DNA of 64,000 nt from Rhizobium terricola (GCF_012927355.1 NZ_JABBGK010000002.1:950758-1014757); one strand, 5' to 3'. Shown: positions 29,148-39,203, numbered from the stretch's first letter. Program-made: numbers and translations. Notes: generated by a model not told the origin, from the letters alone.

Positions 29148-30080
29148 ATGTCCAAACCACGCAAACCCAAGGGCCGCCCGGTTTCCGGATGGCTGATCCT
29201 CGACAAGCCGGTCGATTTCGGATCGACGGAAGCCGTTTCCAAGATCAAATGGCTGTTCGACGCCCAGAAGGCCGGCCATGCCGGTACGCTCGACCCGCTC
29301 GCCTCCGGCATGCTGCCGATTGCGCTCGGCGATGCGACCAAGACGGTTCCCTATGTGATGGATGGCCGCAAGATATACGAATTCACCGTCACCTGGGGCG
29401 AAGAGCGGTCGACCGACGACCTCGAAGGCGACGCCACCCAGTCCTCCGATGCGCGTCCGACCGAAGAACAGATCCGTGCCCTTCTGCCGCGCTATACCGG
29501 CGTGATCAGCCAGGTGCCACCGCAGTTCTCCGCCATCAAGATTGCCGGCGAGCGCGCCTACGATCTGGCGCGCGACGGCGAGACGGTCGAGATCCCCTCA
29601 CGCGAGGTCGAGGTCTTCCGCCTCACGCTGGTCGGCTGCCCGGACGCCAATCGCGCCGAATTCGAAGTCGAATGCGGCAAGGGCACCTATGTCCGCTCGC
29701 TGGCGCGCGACTTTGGGCGCGAGCTCGGTTGTTTCGGCCACATCTCCTCGCTGCGCCGCAGCTTTGTCGCGCCCTTCGCCGAGGAGACGATGGTTCCCCT
29801 CGCCGATCTCAAGGCTCTCGAGGCGATCGAGGACAAGCAGGAACGGCTGGCAGCGCTCGACGCCTTCCTGATCGACACCGGCGAGGCGCTTTCCGGACTG
29901 CCGCATGTCGCCGTCACCGACGAACAGGCGCACCGCCTGCGGATGGGCAACCCGATCCTCCTGCGCGGCCGCAATGCGCCCGTCGCCGAAGCGGACGCCT
30001 TTGCCACCTGCACCGGCAAGCTGGTCGCGATCGGCGAGATCGGCGAAGGCGAATTCCGCCCGCGCCGGGTTTTTGCCTGA
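29148..30080 (+). CDS. truB: tRNA pseudouridine(55) synthase TruB
   Basis: Makes pseudouridine 55 in the T loop of elongator tRNAs. 310 residues. The N-terminal [15 protein letters not shown] and the catalytic motif [11 protein letters not shown] with the nucleophilic Asp near residue 49 are present. The thumb and C-terminal PUA-like region (about 240-300, [11 protein letters not shown]) complete the protein. TTG 29145 directly before the ATG is an alternative start. Confidence 0.96.
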   Translation: MSKPRKPKGRPVSGWLILDKPVDFGSTEAVSKIKWLFDAQKAGHAGTLDPLASGMLPIALGDATKTVPYVMDGRKIYEFTVTWGEERSTDDLEGDATQSSDARPTEEQIRALLPRYTGVISQVPPQFSAIKIAGERAYDLARDGETVEIPSREVEVFRLTLVGCPDANRAEFEVECGKGTYVRSLARDFGRELGCFGHISSLRRSFVAPFAEETMVPLADLKALEAIEDKQERLAALDAFLIDTGEALSGLPHVAVTDEQAHRLRMGNPILLRGRNAPVAEADAFATCTGKLVAIGEIGEGEFRPRRVFA

Positions 30081-30232
30081 CCGAGCCTCGAACAAACAAC
30101 GCTTTCATTTCGCGGCGGGATGAGCTATAGGCACGCCAGCACGGCGGCTTGCCGCCTGCTTTCACGGCCTTTGCTGGACGACATCCCGGCATATGGCGAC
30201 ATGATTCTCCTGACATAAGAAAGGAATTCCCG

Positions 30233-30502
30233 ATGTCGATCACTGCAGAGCGCAAGGCTGCCCTCATCAAGGAATACGCAACCGTCGAAGGCGACACCGG
30301 TTCTCCGGAAGTCCAGGTTGCGATCCTGACCGAGCGGATCAACAACCTCACCGAGCACTTCAAGGACCACAAGAAGGATAACCATTCCCGCCGTGGCCTG
30401 CTGACGATGGTTTCGAGCCGCCGTTCGCTTCTTGACTACCTCAAGAAGAAGGACGAAGGCCGCTACACGAAGCTCATCACGAGCCTCGGCATCCGTCGCT
30501 AA
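30233..30502 (+). CDS. rpsO: 30S ribosomal protein S15
   Basis: 89 residues, binds 16S rRNA in the platform. Conserved [23 protein letters not shown] and [21 protein letters not shown] are present. ATG 30233 has AAGGAA about 9 bases upstream. A strong terminator follows at 30512. In many bacteria S15 represses its own translation through its leader; a structure was not worked out here. Confidence 0.97.
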   Translation: MSITAERKAALIKEYATVEGDTGSPEVQVAILTERINNLTEHFKDHKKDNHSRRGLLTMVSSRRSLLDYLKKKDEGRYTKLITSLGIRR

Positions 30503-30511
30503 CAAGCTCTT

Positions 30512-30546
30512 CCGGCGGACCATCCTCGCGACGGTCCGCCGGTTTT
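30512..30546 (+). terminator. Rho-independent terminator after rpsO
   Basis: CCGGCGGACC (30512-30521) pairs perfectly with GGTCCGCCGG (30533-30542) across an 11-base loop, followed by TTTT. It probably attenuates rather than fully separates rpsO from pnp. Confidence 0.85.
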
Positions 30547-30853
30547 CATTTCGGGACCGACGTCCCACTCCGTCGCGAAAGGCCGCAACGCCTCGCGACC
30601 CGCATGAAGGGCAGACCGGATGGGCCGGCGCTGCCAGAACCAACCGATGACCTGTCATGGGGCAGGATTGCCGGATGCTTTCGCCGAAGACCTCGGCCAG
30701 CCGATAGAGCGGCATTCTCCGACCGGGAATGTCCTCGACCCACGAAAGCCTCCCGCTGTCTTGCCCGTGATGCGTCAGCATTCCCGTGGATGCGCACGGC
30801 TCGCTCAGAGACCAGGCCCAAGGGCCCGCGACCACGGCAGAAGGACAAGATAC
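30547..30853 (+). other. Long pnp leader with stem-loops
   Basis: About 300 bases with no convincing gene. Two hairpins stand near its left end: GGGAC/GTCCC (30553-30557 with 30562-30566) and a two-part stem where GTCGCG (30572-30577) pairs with CGCGAC (30594-30599) and AGGC (30580-30583) with GCCT (30590-30593). Known in enterobacteria: PNPase represses its own mRNA through RNase III cleavage of a leader stem. A comparable control here is only an inference. Confidence 0.45.
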
Positions 30854-33001
30854 ATGTTTGATATCCATAGCGTGGAAATCGAGTGGGCCGGCCGCCCGCT
30901 CAAGCTTGAAACCGGCAAGGTCGCCCGTCAGGCCGACGGCGCCGTCATCGCCACTTACGGCGAAACCGTCGTTCTCGCGACCGTCGTCTCCGCCAAGGCT
31001 CCGAAGCCCGGCCAGGACTTCTTCCCGCTCACCGTCAACTACCAGGAAAAGACCTATGCCGCCGGCAAGATCCCGGGTGGCTATTTCAAGCGCGAAGGTC
31101 GTCCGTCGGAAAACGAAACCCTGGTTTCGCGCCTGATCGACCGCCCGATCCGCCCGCTCTTCCCGGAAGGCTACAAGAACGACACGCAGGTTGTCGTCAC
31201 CGTCATCCAGCATGACCTGGAAAACAACCCGGACATCCTGTCGATGGTCGCCACCTCCGCAGCTCTGACCCTTTCCGGCGTTCCCTTCATGGGCCCGATC
31301 GGCGGCGCCCGCGTCGGCTACATCAACGGCGAATACGTTCTGAACCCGCATCTCGACGAGATGGACGAGTCGAGCCTCGACCTCGTCGTCGCAGGCACGC
31401 AGGACGCCGTCCTGATGGTCGAGTCGGAAGCCAAGGAACTCAACGAAGAGATCATGCTTGGCGCCGTCATGTTCGGCCACAAGGGCTTCCAGCCGGTTAT
31501 CGACGCGATCATCAAGCTCGCTGAGGTCGCCGCCAAGGAACCGCGCGAGTTCGAGCCGGAAGATCATTCGGCCCTCGAAAACGAAATGCTCTCCATTGCC
31601 GAAGGCGAACTGCGCGCCGCCTACAAGATCACCCAGAAGGCTGACCGCTACGCGGCCGTCGATGCCGTGAAGGCCAAGGTCAAGGCGCACTTCACGCCGG
31701 CAGAGGGCGAAGAAGCCAAGTACACGGCCGAGGAAATCGGCGCCGTCTTCAAGCACCTGCAGGCGAAGATCGTCCGCTGGAACATTCTCGACACCAAGAG
31801 CCGTATCGACGGCCGCGACCTCGAGACCGTTCGCCCGATCGTCTCGGAAGTCGGCCTGCTGCCGCGCACGCACGGCTCGGCGCTGTTCACCCGTGGCGAA
31901 ACCCAGGCGATCGTCGTTGCCACGCTGGGCACCGGCGAGGACGAGCAGTATGTCGACAGCCTGACCGGCATGTACAAGGAGCGCTTCCTGCTCCATTACA
32001 ACTTCCCGCCCTACTCGGTCGGTGAAACCGGTCGCATGGGTTCCCCGGGCCGCCGCGAAATCGGCCACGGCAAGCTCGCATGGCGCGCCATCCGTCCGAT
32101 GCTGCCGTCTGCCGAGCAGTTCCCCTATACGCTGCGCGTCGTCTCCGAGATCACCGAGTCGAACGGCTCGTCCTCGATGGCAACCGTCTGCGGCACCTCG
32201 CTCGCGCTGATGGACGCCGGCGTTCCGCTGGCAAAGCCGGTTGCCGGTATCGCCATGGGCCTGATCCTCGAAGGTGAACGCTTCGCCGTTCTCTCCGACA
32301 TCCTCGGCGACGAAGACCACCTCGGCGACATGGACTTCAAGGTTGCCGGTACTGCCGACGGCATCACCTCGCTGCAGATGGACATCAAGATCGCCGGTAT
32401 CACCGAGGAGATCATGAAGGTCGCTCTCGGCCAGGCACAGGGTGGCCGCAAGCACATCCTCGGCGAAATGGCCAATGCCATCACCGAAAGCCGTGGCCAG
32501 CTCGGCGAGTTCGCTCCGCGCATCGAAGTGATGAACATCCCGGTCGACAAGATCCGCGAAGTCATCGGCTCGGGCGGCAAGGTCATCCGCGAAATCGTCG
32601 AGAAGACCGGCGCCAAGATCAACATCGAAGACGACGGCACCGTGAAGATCGCCTCTTCTTCGGGCAAGGAGATCGAAGCGGCCCGCAAGTGGATCCACTC
32701 GATCGTTGCCGAGCCGGAAGTCGGCGTCGTCTACGAAGGCACCGTTGTGAAGACCGCCGATTTCGGCGCCTTCGTCAACTTCTTCGGTTCGCGTGACGGC
32801 CTCGTGCACATCTCGCAGCTCGCTTCCGAGCGTGTCGCCAAGACCTCGGACGTCGTCAAGGAAGGCGACAAGGTCTGGGTCAAGCTGATGGGCTTCGACG
32901 AGCGCGGCAAGGTTCGCCTCTCGATGAAGGCCGTCGACCAGGCGACCGGCAAGGAAATCGTCGCCGACAAGAAGAAGGAAGACGGCGAAGCCGCTGAATA
33001 A
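30854..33001 (+). CDS. pnp: Polyribonucleotide nucleotidyltransferase (PNPase)
   Basis: Phosphorolytic 3'-5' exoribonuclease and degradosome component. 715 residues: two RNase PH domains (about 12-140 and 310-540) joined by a helical domain, then KH ([20 protein letters not shown], about 555-610) and S1 ([20 protein letters not shown], about 620-690) RNA-binding domains. ATG 30854 starts the conserved [16 protein letters not shown]. The same frame is open about 78 codons further up, but that stretch shows no conservation I recognise. Confidence 0.98.
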   Translation: MFDIHSVEIEWAGRPLKLETGKVARQADGAVIATYGETVVLATVVSAKAPKPGQDFFPLTVNYQEKTYAAGKIPGGYFKREGRPSENETLVSRLIDRPIRPLFPEGYKNDTQVVVTVIQHDLENNPDILSMVATSAALTLSGVPFMGPIGGARVGYINGEYVLNPHLDEMDESSLDLVVAGTQDAVLMVESEAKELNEEIMLGAVMFGHKGFQPVIDAIIKLAEVAAKEPREFEPEDHSALENEMLSIAEGELRAAYKITQKADRYAAVDAVKAKVKAHFTPAEGEEAKYTAEEIGAVFKHLQAKIVRWNILDTKSRIDGRDLETVRPIVSEVGLLPRTHGSALFTRGETQAIVVATLGTGEDEQYVDSLTGMYKERFLLHYNFPPYSVGETGRMGSPGRREIGHGKLAWRAIRPMLPSAEQFPYTLRVVSEITESNGSSSMATVCGTSLALMDAGVPLAKPVAGIAMGLILEGERFAVLSDILGDEDHLGDMDFKVAGTADGITSLQMDIKIAGITEEIMKVALGQAQGGRKHILGEMANAITESRGQLGEFAPRIEVMNIPVDKIREVIGSGGKVIREIVEKTGAKINIEDDGTVKIASSSGKEIEAARKWIHSIVAEPEVGVVYEGTVVKTADFGAFVNFFGSRDGLVHISQLASERVAKTSDVVKEGDKVWVKLMGFDERGKVRLSMKAVDQATGKEIVADKKKEDGEAAE

Positions 33002-33022
33002 GCGGACGTCGGTCCCCATCCG

Positions 33023-33052
33023 AGGCGCGGGAGATTTTCCCGCGCCTTTTTT
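33023..33052 (+). terminator. Rho-independent terminator after pnp
   Basis: AGGCGCGGGA (33023-33032) with TCCCGCGCCT (33038-33047), a 5-base loop, and a run of six T. It ends the large rimP-to-pnp block. Confidence 0.9.
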
Positions 33053-33073
33053 ATTCGCCCGGAGAACACTGGC

Positions 33074-34090
33074 ATGAGCCGCGAAACGCTGAAAACCCTG
33101 TTCCATCCCTTCGCCAGCGGCACCGTCGCCGCACCTGTCGCCGGCGAGCGCTTTCTTTTCCTCGGCGCCGAGGCGGGCTTCGCCACGCCGGAAGAGTTCG
33201 GCGCAACCATCGTGCCCGTGCAAGGACACAGGGGCGAGTACCTGCGCCTGCAGGCCGCCAGGCTCGAACCCCTGCCGGAAGTCGAGGGAGAGGGCTATGA
33301 CGGCGCGCTGGTGCTGCTTGGCAAGCATCGCGGCGAGAACGACAATCGCGTCGCAGAAGCCCTCAAGCAGGTCAAGGCGGGCGGCCTCGTCGTCATCGCG
33401 GGCAGCAAGGAGGACGGCGTCCAGCCGATGCGCAAGCGCCTCGCCAATCTCGGGATCCCGGTCGACCACATGCCGAAATATCACGGCGTCGCGCTCTGGT
33501 TCATGACGCCGGAAGACAGCGCGGCTGCAGTCAACCATCTGGCATCGCCCGATACGCTGGCCGCCGGCCGCTATCGTACACGTCCCGGCATGTTCTCGTA
33601 CGATCGGGTCGACGACGGTTCGGAACTGCTCGCCGGCCGCCTACCGGACAATTTCGACGGCAACGCAGCGGACTTCGGCGCCGGCTGGGGTTATCTCTCG
33701 ACCATGCTCGCCGAGCGCTCGCCGCGAACAGCACGCATCGACCTGTTCGAGGCTGACCACGAGGCGCTGGAATGCGCGAAGGCCAATCTGGCCGCCCTCT
33801 GCCCCAAGTTGACCGCCCGTTTCTTCTGGCAGGACCTCACGCGTGAACCTGCCAAGGAGAAATACGATCTCGTCATCATGAACCCACCTTTCCATCAGGG
33901 GCATGCCGCGGAGCCGAGCCTGGGTCAGGCCATGATCAAGGCGGCCAGCCAGGCACTGCGCGGCGGGGGTATCCTGATGCTGGTGGCCAACCGCGGCCTA
34001 CCCTATGAGGCGAACCTCGCCGAAGATTTCCGCGAATATGGCGAGACCTGCCGGAACGCACGGTTCAAGGTTCTCTGGGCCAAGAAGTAG
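33074..34090 (+). CDS. Class I SAM-dependent methyltransferase, RsmC-like
   Basis: 338 residues. The C-terminal half is a Rossmann methyltransferase with ADFGAGWGYLSTML as the SAM-binding motif and the NPPFHQGHAAEPSLGQAMI segment that marks guanine-N2 rRNA methyltransferases of the RsmC/RlmG group. The N-terminal half is a degenerate duplicate domain, as in RsmC. The likely product is a 16S or 23S rRNA guanine-N2 methyltransferase; the exact target is not determined. It follows the pnp terminator, so it should have its own promoter. Confidence 0.88.
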   Translation: MSRETLKTLFHPFASGTVAAPVAGERFLFLGAEAGFATPEEFGATIVPVQGHRGEYLRLQAARLEPLPEVEGEGYDGALVLLGKHRGENDNRVAEALKQVKAGGLVVIAGSKEDGVQPMRKRLANLGIPVDHMPKYHGVALWFMTPEDSAAAVNHLASPDTLAAGRYRTRPGMFSYDRVDDGSELLAGRLPDNFDGNAADFGAGWGYLSTMLAERSPRTARIDLFEADHEALECAKANLAALCPKLTARFFWQDLTREPAKEKYDLVIMNPPFHQGHAAEPSLGQAMIKAASQALRGGGILMLVANRGLPYEANLAEDFREYGETCRNARFKVLWAKK

Positions 34091-34124
34091 GACGAACATC
34101 GCGTAAGCGGTGGCGAAGGTTCAC

Positions 34125-34158
34125 GTCTCTGCATCCGGTTTTGGCCGGGTGCAGAGAC
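34125..34158 (+). repeat. 14-bp near-perfect hairpin downstream of the methyltransferase gene
   Basis: GTCTCTGCATCCGG (34125-34138) pairs with CCGGGTGCAGAGAC (34145-34158) with one wobble and a 6-base TTTTGG loop. No T run follows, so if it terminates transcription it is not a standard intrinsic terminator. It lies between the methyltransferase and the AraC gene. Confidence 0.6.
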
Positions 34159-34227
34159 CCTCGACTTTGCGCGAAAAGCCGCTTACCTTGAGGCGTCATT
34201 TGCTTATCATTGGACGCCAGATCTTAA

Positions 34228-35256
34228 ATGCCTAATAGATCTATAGCCGATGAACTGACAGCGGTAGCCGGAATCGCCTCGGCGGTTTCCGACCATGCGC
34301 GCACCTATGGCGTCGACATCGCGCCGATTTGCAGCGCCCTGAAGATCGATCCGGAAATCTTCCAGAGCCTCACCGGCCGCATCAGCCTGGACAAGCTCTG
34401 CAGACTGCTGGAGGCCTGCGCGTTGCTGACGGACGACGAGGCATTCGGGCTGAAATGCGTCGACCGCTTCGTTGCCGGCTCCACCGGCCCCTTCGGATAC
34501 GGCCTGATGACGGCGCCGACGGTGCGTGACTTCGCCCGCTTCTTCGCCGCTCACACGCAATATGCCACCTATGCCAGCAATCTGCGCTTCCGCATCGATG
34601 ACCAAGGCGCTTCCTTTTCTTGGACCTTCGCGCCGGCGATCGTCAAACGGGACCAGTATGTCGACATGGCGCTGGCGATCGCCATGCAACGGCTGCGCAA
34701 CATCGTCGGCGTCAGCATCGACCTGGTGGAACTCGATCTCGAGCGTCCCAAGCCCAGGTCCTCCCAGGTCTTCAGGGACTACCTGACCAGGAAACTGCGT
34801 TTTGGTTGCCGCGAGAACGCGATGCGCATCCCCGCAGAGCTTCTCGACATGAAGAATCCCAAGGCAGATGCCAAGCTTTTCATGCTGATGGACATCCAGT
34901 GCCGTTCGATGGGGCCTGACGCCGACTACGAGGAAGGCGAGTTCGTCGATCAGGTGCGCAAGTTCCTGCTGCTGCGGATGGCGGAACCGAGTTCCACACT
35001 ACAGGATATAGCGCCGCATTTCGGCATATCCGAGCGCACGTTCCAGCGACGCCTGGCCGAGGAGAACACAAGTCTCGCCCAAATCCGCGACGACCTCAGG
35101 CGGGAGGTGAGCCTCAATCTGCTGACCGAAAGCGACCTTCCCATATCCGAGATCTGTTATCGATTGGGATATTCAGCGCCGAGCGCCTTCACGCGGTCCG
35201 TGACCCGCTGGTTCGGCCGCACGCCAAGCGACCTGCGGGACCGGAAGAGCGCCTGA
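34228..35256 (+). CDS. AraC family transcriptional regulator (OruR/ArgR-like)
   Basis: 342 residues. The N-terminal about 200 residues form an effector-binding region of the Arabinose_bd type (LDKLCRLLEACALLTDDEAFGLKC to GPFGYGLMTAPTVRDFARFFAAH). The C-terminal double helix-turn-helix is clear: STLQDIAPHFGISERTFQRRL and LPISEICYRLGYSAPSAFTRSVTRWFG. The inducer and targets are unknown; neighbours give no catabolic genes. A single-domain LuxR-type gene lies 246 bases downstream. Confidence 0.9.
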   Translation: MPNRSIADELTAVAGIASAVSDHARTYGVDIAPICSALKIDPEIFQSLTGRISLDKLCRLLEACALLTDDEAFGLKCVDRFVAGSTGPFGYGLMTAPTVRDFARFFAAHTQYATYASNLRFRIDDQGASFSWTFAPAIVKRDQYVDMALAIAMQRLRNIVGVSIDLVELDLERPKPRSSQVFRDYLTRKLRFGCRENAMRIPAELLDMKNPKADAKLFMLMDIQCRSMGPDADYEEGEFVDQVRKFLLLRMAEPSSTLQDIAPHFGISERTFQRRLAEENTSLAQIRDDLRREVSLNLLTESDLPISEICYRLGYSAPSAFTRSVTRWFGRTPSDLRDRKSA

Positions 35257-35348
35257 TCCGATCATTGCCAAGGCGCCGTTGAAGAGTGCCCAACTATTGA
35301 CATTTGCCTCGTAGAGGGCAGAAATAGACGTCATTCGCGGTTCGGGAA

Positions 35349-35373
35349 CGCGCAGCACAAGTTCTGTTGCGCG
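35349..35373. repeat. 25-bp imperfect palindrome upstream of the small HTH gene
   Basis: CGCGCA (35349-35354) and TGCGCG (35368-35373) are perfect inverse repeats, and most inner bases also pair. It lies in the 246-bp gap between the AraC-type gene and the small LuxR-type HTH gene. A TTGACA hexamer at 35297-35302 may be part of a promoter. Regulator binding is conjecture. Confidence 0.5.
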
Positions 35374-35502
35374 TAATGTAAACTGTTTGGCGCCCGGCGA
35401 GAATTACTTTTCCGATCTTCAAGATTATATATCGCTCAATGCAGCCGTTGCGGTCCACGACCAGCGACCGGGCCAAGATTACTCCTGAAGATCCATAACA
35501 TC

Positions 35503-35754
35503 ATGATGACCAGCAAGGCCCTCACGGGTGACACAGCTCGTTCCATCGGGTTGAACGAGCAGGAAATGCAGTGCCTGACCATGGTGGCCGAAGGCAAGCG
35601 GACACTCGATATCTGCAACCTGATGCTCCTGTCGGAGATAGAGGTCGAGCGTCACCTGTCCGCAGCAGAGGAAAAGCTTGGTGCGCGCAATCGAATGCAC
35701 GCTGTCAGCATGGCACTGCTGATGGGCACGATCGGCGAAAATAAGACATCATAA
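35503..35754 (+). CDS. Single-domain LuxR/GerE-type helix-turn-helix protein
   Basis: 83 residues, almost entirely a GerE HTH: LNEQEMQCLTMVAEGKRTLDICNLMLLSEIEVERHLSAAEEKLGARNRMHAVSMAL. It has the L-x-x-x-E-x-x-x-L-x-x-x-A-x-G-K spacing, the LSEIEVERHL recognition helix and the KLGARNRMHAV end. It lacks receiver and autoinducer domains. It may act as a small DNA-binding regulator. ATG 35506 is an alternative start. A long terminator follows. Confidence 0.82.
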   Translation: MMTSKALTGDTARSIGLNEQEMQCLTMVAEGKRTLDICNLMLLSEIEVERHLSAAEEKLGARNRMHAVSMALLMGTIGENKTS

Positions 35755-35803
35755 CCGGAGTAAAGCCGGGGACTCCCACTCGGCTGGCGGACCACTCCGT
35801 TTC

Positions 35804-35839
35804 AAGCCTGGCGCGATATGAGGTCGCGCCAGGCTTTTT
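35804..35839 (+). terminator. Terminator between the HTH gene and the fab operon
   Basis: A 13-bp perfect stem (35804-35816 with 35824-35836, left arm AAGCCTGGCGCGA), a 7-base loop and a T run. It lies between convergent genes and its flanking A and T residues could let it work in both directions. Confidence 0.88.
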
Positions 35840-35861
35840 CAATTGAGGTTAGCCGTCAAGC

Positions 35862-36680
35862 CTACTCGTCGTCCGAGCTGCGCAGGAAGTCCAGCGTCGG
35901 CATCGAGGTGATGTTGTAGCCGGAATCGACGTAGTGGATTTCGCCGGTCACGCCGCGCGACAGATCCGACAGCAGATAAAGCGCCGAATTGCCGACATCC
36001 TCGATCGTGACAGTGCGGCGAAGCGGTGCGTTCTTCTGCTGCCATGACAGCATGGCGCGTGCATCGGAGATCCCTGCGCCGGCAAGGGTCCGGATCGGGC
36101 CGGCGGAAATCGCGTTCACACGAATGCCGCGCGGACCGTAGTCGCCTGCCAGATAACGCACCGATGCCTCGAGTGCTGCCTTGGCGACGCCCATGACATT
36201 GTAGTTCGGCATCAGGCGCACCGAGCCGCCATAGGTCAGGGTCAGCATGGAGCCGCCCTCGGCCATCAGTTCGGCGGCGCGCTTGGCGATCTCGGTGAAG
36301 GAGAAGCAGGAGATCACCATGGTCCGCGTGAAGTTGTCACGCGTGGTGTCGGCATAGAGCCCCTTCAACTCGTTCTTGTCGGAAAAGCCAATGGCATGCA
36401 CGATGAAATCGATCGTGCCCCAGCGTTCCTTCAGCGCCGCAATCACGGCATCGACGGACGCGATGTCTTCCACGTCGCATGGCAACAGGAAGTCAGAACC
36501 AAGTTCAGCCGCCAGAGGCTTCACGCGCTTGCCGAGGGCATCCCCCTGATAGGTGAAGGCCAGTTCTGCACCTGCGGCGCCGAGTGCCTTGGCGATGCCC
36601 CAGGCAATCGAGTGACTGTTCGCGACACCCATGATGAGGCCGCGCTTTCCCTGCATAGAGGCGATCATGCCGTTATCCAT
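35862..36680 (-). CDS. fabI: Enoyl-[acyl-carrier-protein] reductase (NADH) FabI
   Basis: Reduces trans-2-enoyl-ACP in the last step of each fatty-acid elongation cycle. 272 residues, SDR fold: [24 protein letters not shown] is the FabI cofactor signature. The catalytic Tyr and Lys are in [26 protein letters not shown] 36680 overlaps the fabB stop region by 8 bases. It is the last gene of fabA-fabB-fabI. Rhizobia often have more than one FabI, so this may be the copy called FabI2. Confidence 0.95.
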   Translation of the reverse strand: MDNGMIASMQGKRGLIMGVANSHSIAWGIAKALGAAGAELAFTYQGDALGKRVKPLAAELGSDFLLPCDVEDIASVDAVIAALKERWGTIDFIVHAIGFSDKNELKGLYADTTRDNFTRTMVISCFSFTEIAKRAAELMAEGGSMLTLTYGGSVRLMPNYNVMGVAKAALEASVRYLAGDYGPRGIRVNAISAGPIRTLAGAGISDARAMLSWQQKNAPLRRTVTIEDVGNSALYLLSDLSRGVTGEIHYVDSGYNITSMPTLDFLRSSDDE

Positions 36681-37896
36681 TGTGACGCTGGAAGACGAGG
36701 GTGGCGTTGGTGCCACCGAAGCCGAAGGAGTTCGACAGGACCGTGTCGATCTTCGCGTTGTCGATGCGCTTGCGCACGATCGGCACGCCGTCGAATTCCG
36801 GATCGAGTTCGGTAATGTGCGCGCTTTCGCCGATGAAGCGTTCCTGCATCATCAGCAGGCCGTAGATCGATTCCTGCACGCCGGCTGCGCCAAGCGAATG
36901 GCCGGTCAGCGACTTGGTGGACTGGATGTGCGGAATCTTCGAGCCGAAGACTTCGCGGATCGCACCGATCTCCTTGCTGTCACCCACCGGCGTCGAGGTG
37001 CCGTGGGTGTTGATGTAGTCGACTTCGCCGGTCACCGTGGAGAGCGCCTGGCGCATGCACCGAATGGCGCCTTCGCCGGACGGGGCAACCATGTCATAGC
37101 CGTCCGAGGTGGCACCATAGCCGACGATTTCAGCATAGATCTTGGCGCCACGTGCCTTGGCGTGTTCCAGTTCCTCGAGCACCAGCACGCCGGCACCGCC
37201 GGCGATGACGAATCCGTCGCGCGTCGCGTCATAGGCACGCGAGGCCGTTGCCGGGTTATCGTTGTACTTCGAGGACATGGCGCCCATGGCGTCGAACAGG
37301 TCGGACATCGTCCAGTCGAGGTCTTCGTGACCACCGGCGAACACCATGTCCTGCTTGCCCCACTGGATCATCTCATAGGCATTGCCGATGCAGTGGGCAG
37401 AGGTCGAGCAGGCCGACGAGATCGAGTAGTTGACGCCGTGCAGCTTGAACCAAGTGGCAAGGGTTGCCGAGGCCGTGGACGACATCGCCTTCGGGACCGC
37501 GAACGGACCGATGCGCTTCGGGCTGTTGTTCTGGCGGACGATGTCAGCCGCTTCGACGATCTGACGGGTCGATGGGCCACCGGACCCCATGATGATGCCG
37601 ACGCGCTCGTTCTGGGCGTAATCGGCTTCTTCCAGGCCGGCATCGGCGATCGCCTGCTTCATGGCGACGTGGTTCCACGCGCCGCCCTGGGACAGGAAAC
37701 GCATGGCACGACGGTCGACGAGCTCGGTCGGGTCGAGGCTGGGCTTGCCCCATACCTGGCACTTGAAGCCATGCTCGGCAAAATCGGGAGAAAAGGAGAT
37801 GCCCGACTTTGCCTCACGCAGCGAGGCGGTCACTTCAGCCGCATCGGCTCCGATCGACGACACGATGCCAAGTCCCGTAACAACTACCCGTCTCAT
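36673..37896 (-). CDS. fabB: 3-oxoacyl-[acyl-carrier-protein] synthase I FabB
   Basis: Condensing enzyme needed for unsaturated fatty acids. 407 residues with the Cys-His-His triad: [12 protein letters not shown] (nucleophile), [11 protein letters not shown] and GHSLGAAG. Starts [18 protein letters not shown], typical of FabB. Located 39 bases after fabA and overlapping fabI by 8 bases. Confidence 0.96.
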   Translation of the reverse strand: MRRVVVTGLGIVSSIGADAAEVTASLREAKSGISFSPDFAEHGFKCQVWGKPSLDPTELVDRRAMRFLSQGGAWNHVAMKQAIADAGLEEADYAQNERVGIIMGSGGPSTRQIVEAADIVRQNNSPKRIGPFAVPKAMSSTASATLATWFKLHGVNYSISSACSTSAHCIGNAYEMIQWGKQDMVFAGGHEDLDWTMSDLFDAMGAMSSKYNDNPATASRAYDATRDGFVIAGGAGVLVLEELEHAKARGAKIYAEIVGYGATSDGYDMVAPSGEGAIRCMRQALSTVTGEVDYINTHGTSTPVGDSKEIGAIREVFGSKIPHIQSTKSLTGHSLGAAGVQESIYGLLMMQERFIGESAHITELDPEFDGVPIVRKRIDNAKIDTVLSNSFGFGGTNATLVFQRHNG

Positions 37897-37935
37897 AATT
37901 CAGACCTTCTTCTTGCTGTGATCAGACAGGCCCGT

Positions 37936-38451
37936 TCAGGCCGTCTTATCCTTGGACAGACCGACGCGCAGGTCGGTTGCCTGATAGATGGTTTCACCAT
38001 CAGCCTTAAGCCAGCCGTCGGCGGTGCCCAGCACCAGTCGGCCGCGCATGACGCGCTTGAAGTCAATACCGTATTCGAGCAGCTTGGTGTCCGGGCGGAC
38101 CATGCCCTTGAACTTCACTTCGCCGGTGGACAGAGCCATGCCGCGGCCCGGCTCGCCGAGCCAACCGAGGAAGAAGCCGGTCAGCTGCCACATGCCGTCG
38201 AGGCCGAGGCATCCCGGCATGATGGGGTTGCCCTGGAAATGGCAGGGAAAATACCAGTCGTCCGGGCGAACGTCGTATTCAGCGCGAATATAACCCTTGT
38301 CGAACGCGCCACCCGTCTCCGAGATATCCGTGATGCGGTGGACCATCAGCATCGGCGGCAGGGGAAGCTGCGCGTTGCCGGGGCCGAACAACTCGCCGCG
38401 ACCGCAGGCGAGGATCTCTTCATAGTTATAGCTGGATTGTCTCGATGCCAT
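37936..38451 (-). CDS. fabA: 3-hydroxydecanoyl-ACP dehydratase/isomerase FabA
   Basis: Dehydrates 3-hydroxydecanoyl-ACP and isomerises the trans-2 product to cis-3, the branch point to unsaturated fatty acids. 171 residues. The active site is [21 protein letters not shown], with catalytic His and Asp. ATG 38451 gives the usual [23 protein letters not shown] start. First gene of the fabA-fabB-fabI operon, divergent from irr. Confidence 0.97.
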   Translation of the reverse strand: MASRQSSYNYEEILACGRGELFGPGNAQLPLPPMLMVHRITDISETGGAFDKGYIRAEYDVRPDDWYFPCHFQGNPIMPGCLGLDGMWQLTGFFLGWLGEPGRGMALSTGEVKFKGMVRPDTKLLEYGIDFKRVMRGRLVLGTADGWLKADGETIYQATDLRVGLSKDKTA

Positions 38452-38760
38452 TTTCTTCTTCTTCCCCCCTAGGCGTCTCGTTAACGGACCCTTAGAGCAA
38501 GATAGGGACAAAATGAAGTCCCACAATAGGCGACCTCAAACCGGCACGAACTTCCGCCGGACCGACGCCATTTGCTGACTTCTGCCCGTCGCATACAGGA
38601 AGCCCCCTCGCAGGACCAGTCCCAAAACGGCCAAATTACAGGTTTTACGGCACTTTATGCCTGTCAGCCGAGGGGGAAACTATTGAAAGGCCGGCGCTTA
38701 AAAGTTATATCGTCAAGGTAAGTCTGCGAAAGACAGAGAGGCAGAGCGGAGAGCGTCTTG
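38452..38760. promoter_or_regulatory. 309-bp divergent promoter region between fabA and irr
   Basis: No gene seen. For irr, TTGAAA at 38683-38688 and TTATAT at 38705-38710 with a 16-base spacer make a reasonable sigma-70-type promoter ending about 50 bases before the start codon. The fabA promoter must lie in the left half but no clear hexamers were found. No obvious FadR-like palindrome was seen. Confidence 0.55.
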
Positions 38761-39180
38761 ATGGCGGTTGAAGACCGTATGAGCACGGAAATGAAATTGC
38801 GCCGCTCGGGCCTGCGTCCGACGCGCCAGCGCATCGCGCTCGCCAGCCTGCTTTTCGCCAAGGGCGACCGCCACCTGACGGTGGAGGAACTGCATGAGGA
38901 AGCCCTCGGCGCAAGTGTCCCGGTGTCGCTTGCCACAGTGTACAACACGCTTCATCAGTTCACCGAGGCCGGCCTGATCCGCGTGCTCGCAGTCGAAAGC
39001 ACAAAGACCTATTTCGACACCAATACTTCCGACCACCATCACTTCTTCGTCGAAGGACAGAACGAGGTGCTTGACATTCCGGTCAACAATATCGCCATCG
39101 ACAACCTTCCGGAACCGCCGGAGGGCATGGAAATCTCCCATGTCGACGTGGTGATCCGCCTGCGCCCCAAGCAGCGCTGA
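38761..39180 (+). CDS. irr: Iron response regulator Irr (Fur family)
   Basis: Heme- and iron-status transcription factor that represses heme synthesis and controls iron uptake in Rhizobiales. 139 residues: winged helix with LRRSGLRPTRQRIALASLLFAKGDRHLTVEELHEEA and VSLATVYNTLHQFTEAGLIR, then the dimerisation region with the His triplet in SDHHHFFVEG that contributes to heme binding in rhizobial Irr. It lacks the N-terminal heme regulatory motif (Cys-Pro) of Bradyrhizobium Irr. TTG 38758 is directly upstream; ATG 38761 is preferred. fabA lies divergent, as is common in Rhizobiaceae. Confidence 0.94.
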   Translation: MAVEDRMSTEMKLRRSGLRPTRQRIALASLLFAKGDRHLTVEELHEEALGASVPVSLATVYNTLHQFTEAGLIRVLAVESTKTYFDTNTSDHHHFFVEGQNEVLDIPVNNIAIDNLPEPPEGMEISHVDVVIRLRPKQR

Positions 39181-39203
39181 GGCGCAGACCATCCCCACAC
39201 CCG

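Noticed and set aside
27225..29279. A 684-codon minus-strand open frame opposite infB and rbfA
   Set aside because: Shadow of two conserved genes; no recognisable motif and no ribosome-binding site context.
30620..30853. In-frame 78-codon upstream extension of pnp
   Set aside because: The extra N-terminus is not part of PNPase, lacks coding-like composition and precedes the family start [11 protein letters not shown].
30125..33538. A 1137-codon open frame on the minus strand opposite rpsO and pnp
   Set aside because: It is antisense to two clear housekeeping genes, has low-complexity composition typical of GC-rich shadow frames, and shows no family motif.
36631..38472. A 613-codon plus-strand open frame opposite fabB and fabA
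   Set aside because: Antisense to genes with full catalytic motifs; no domain visible.
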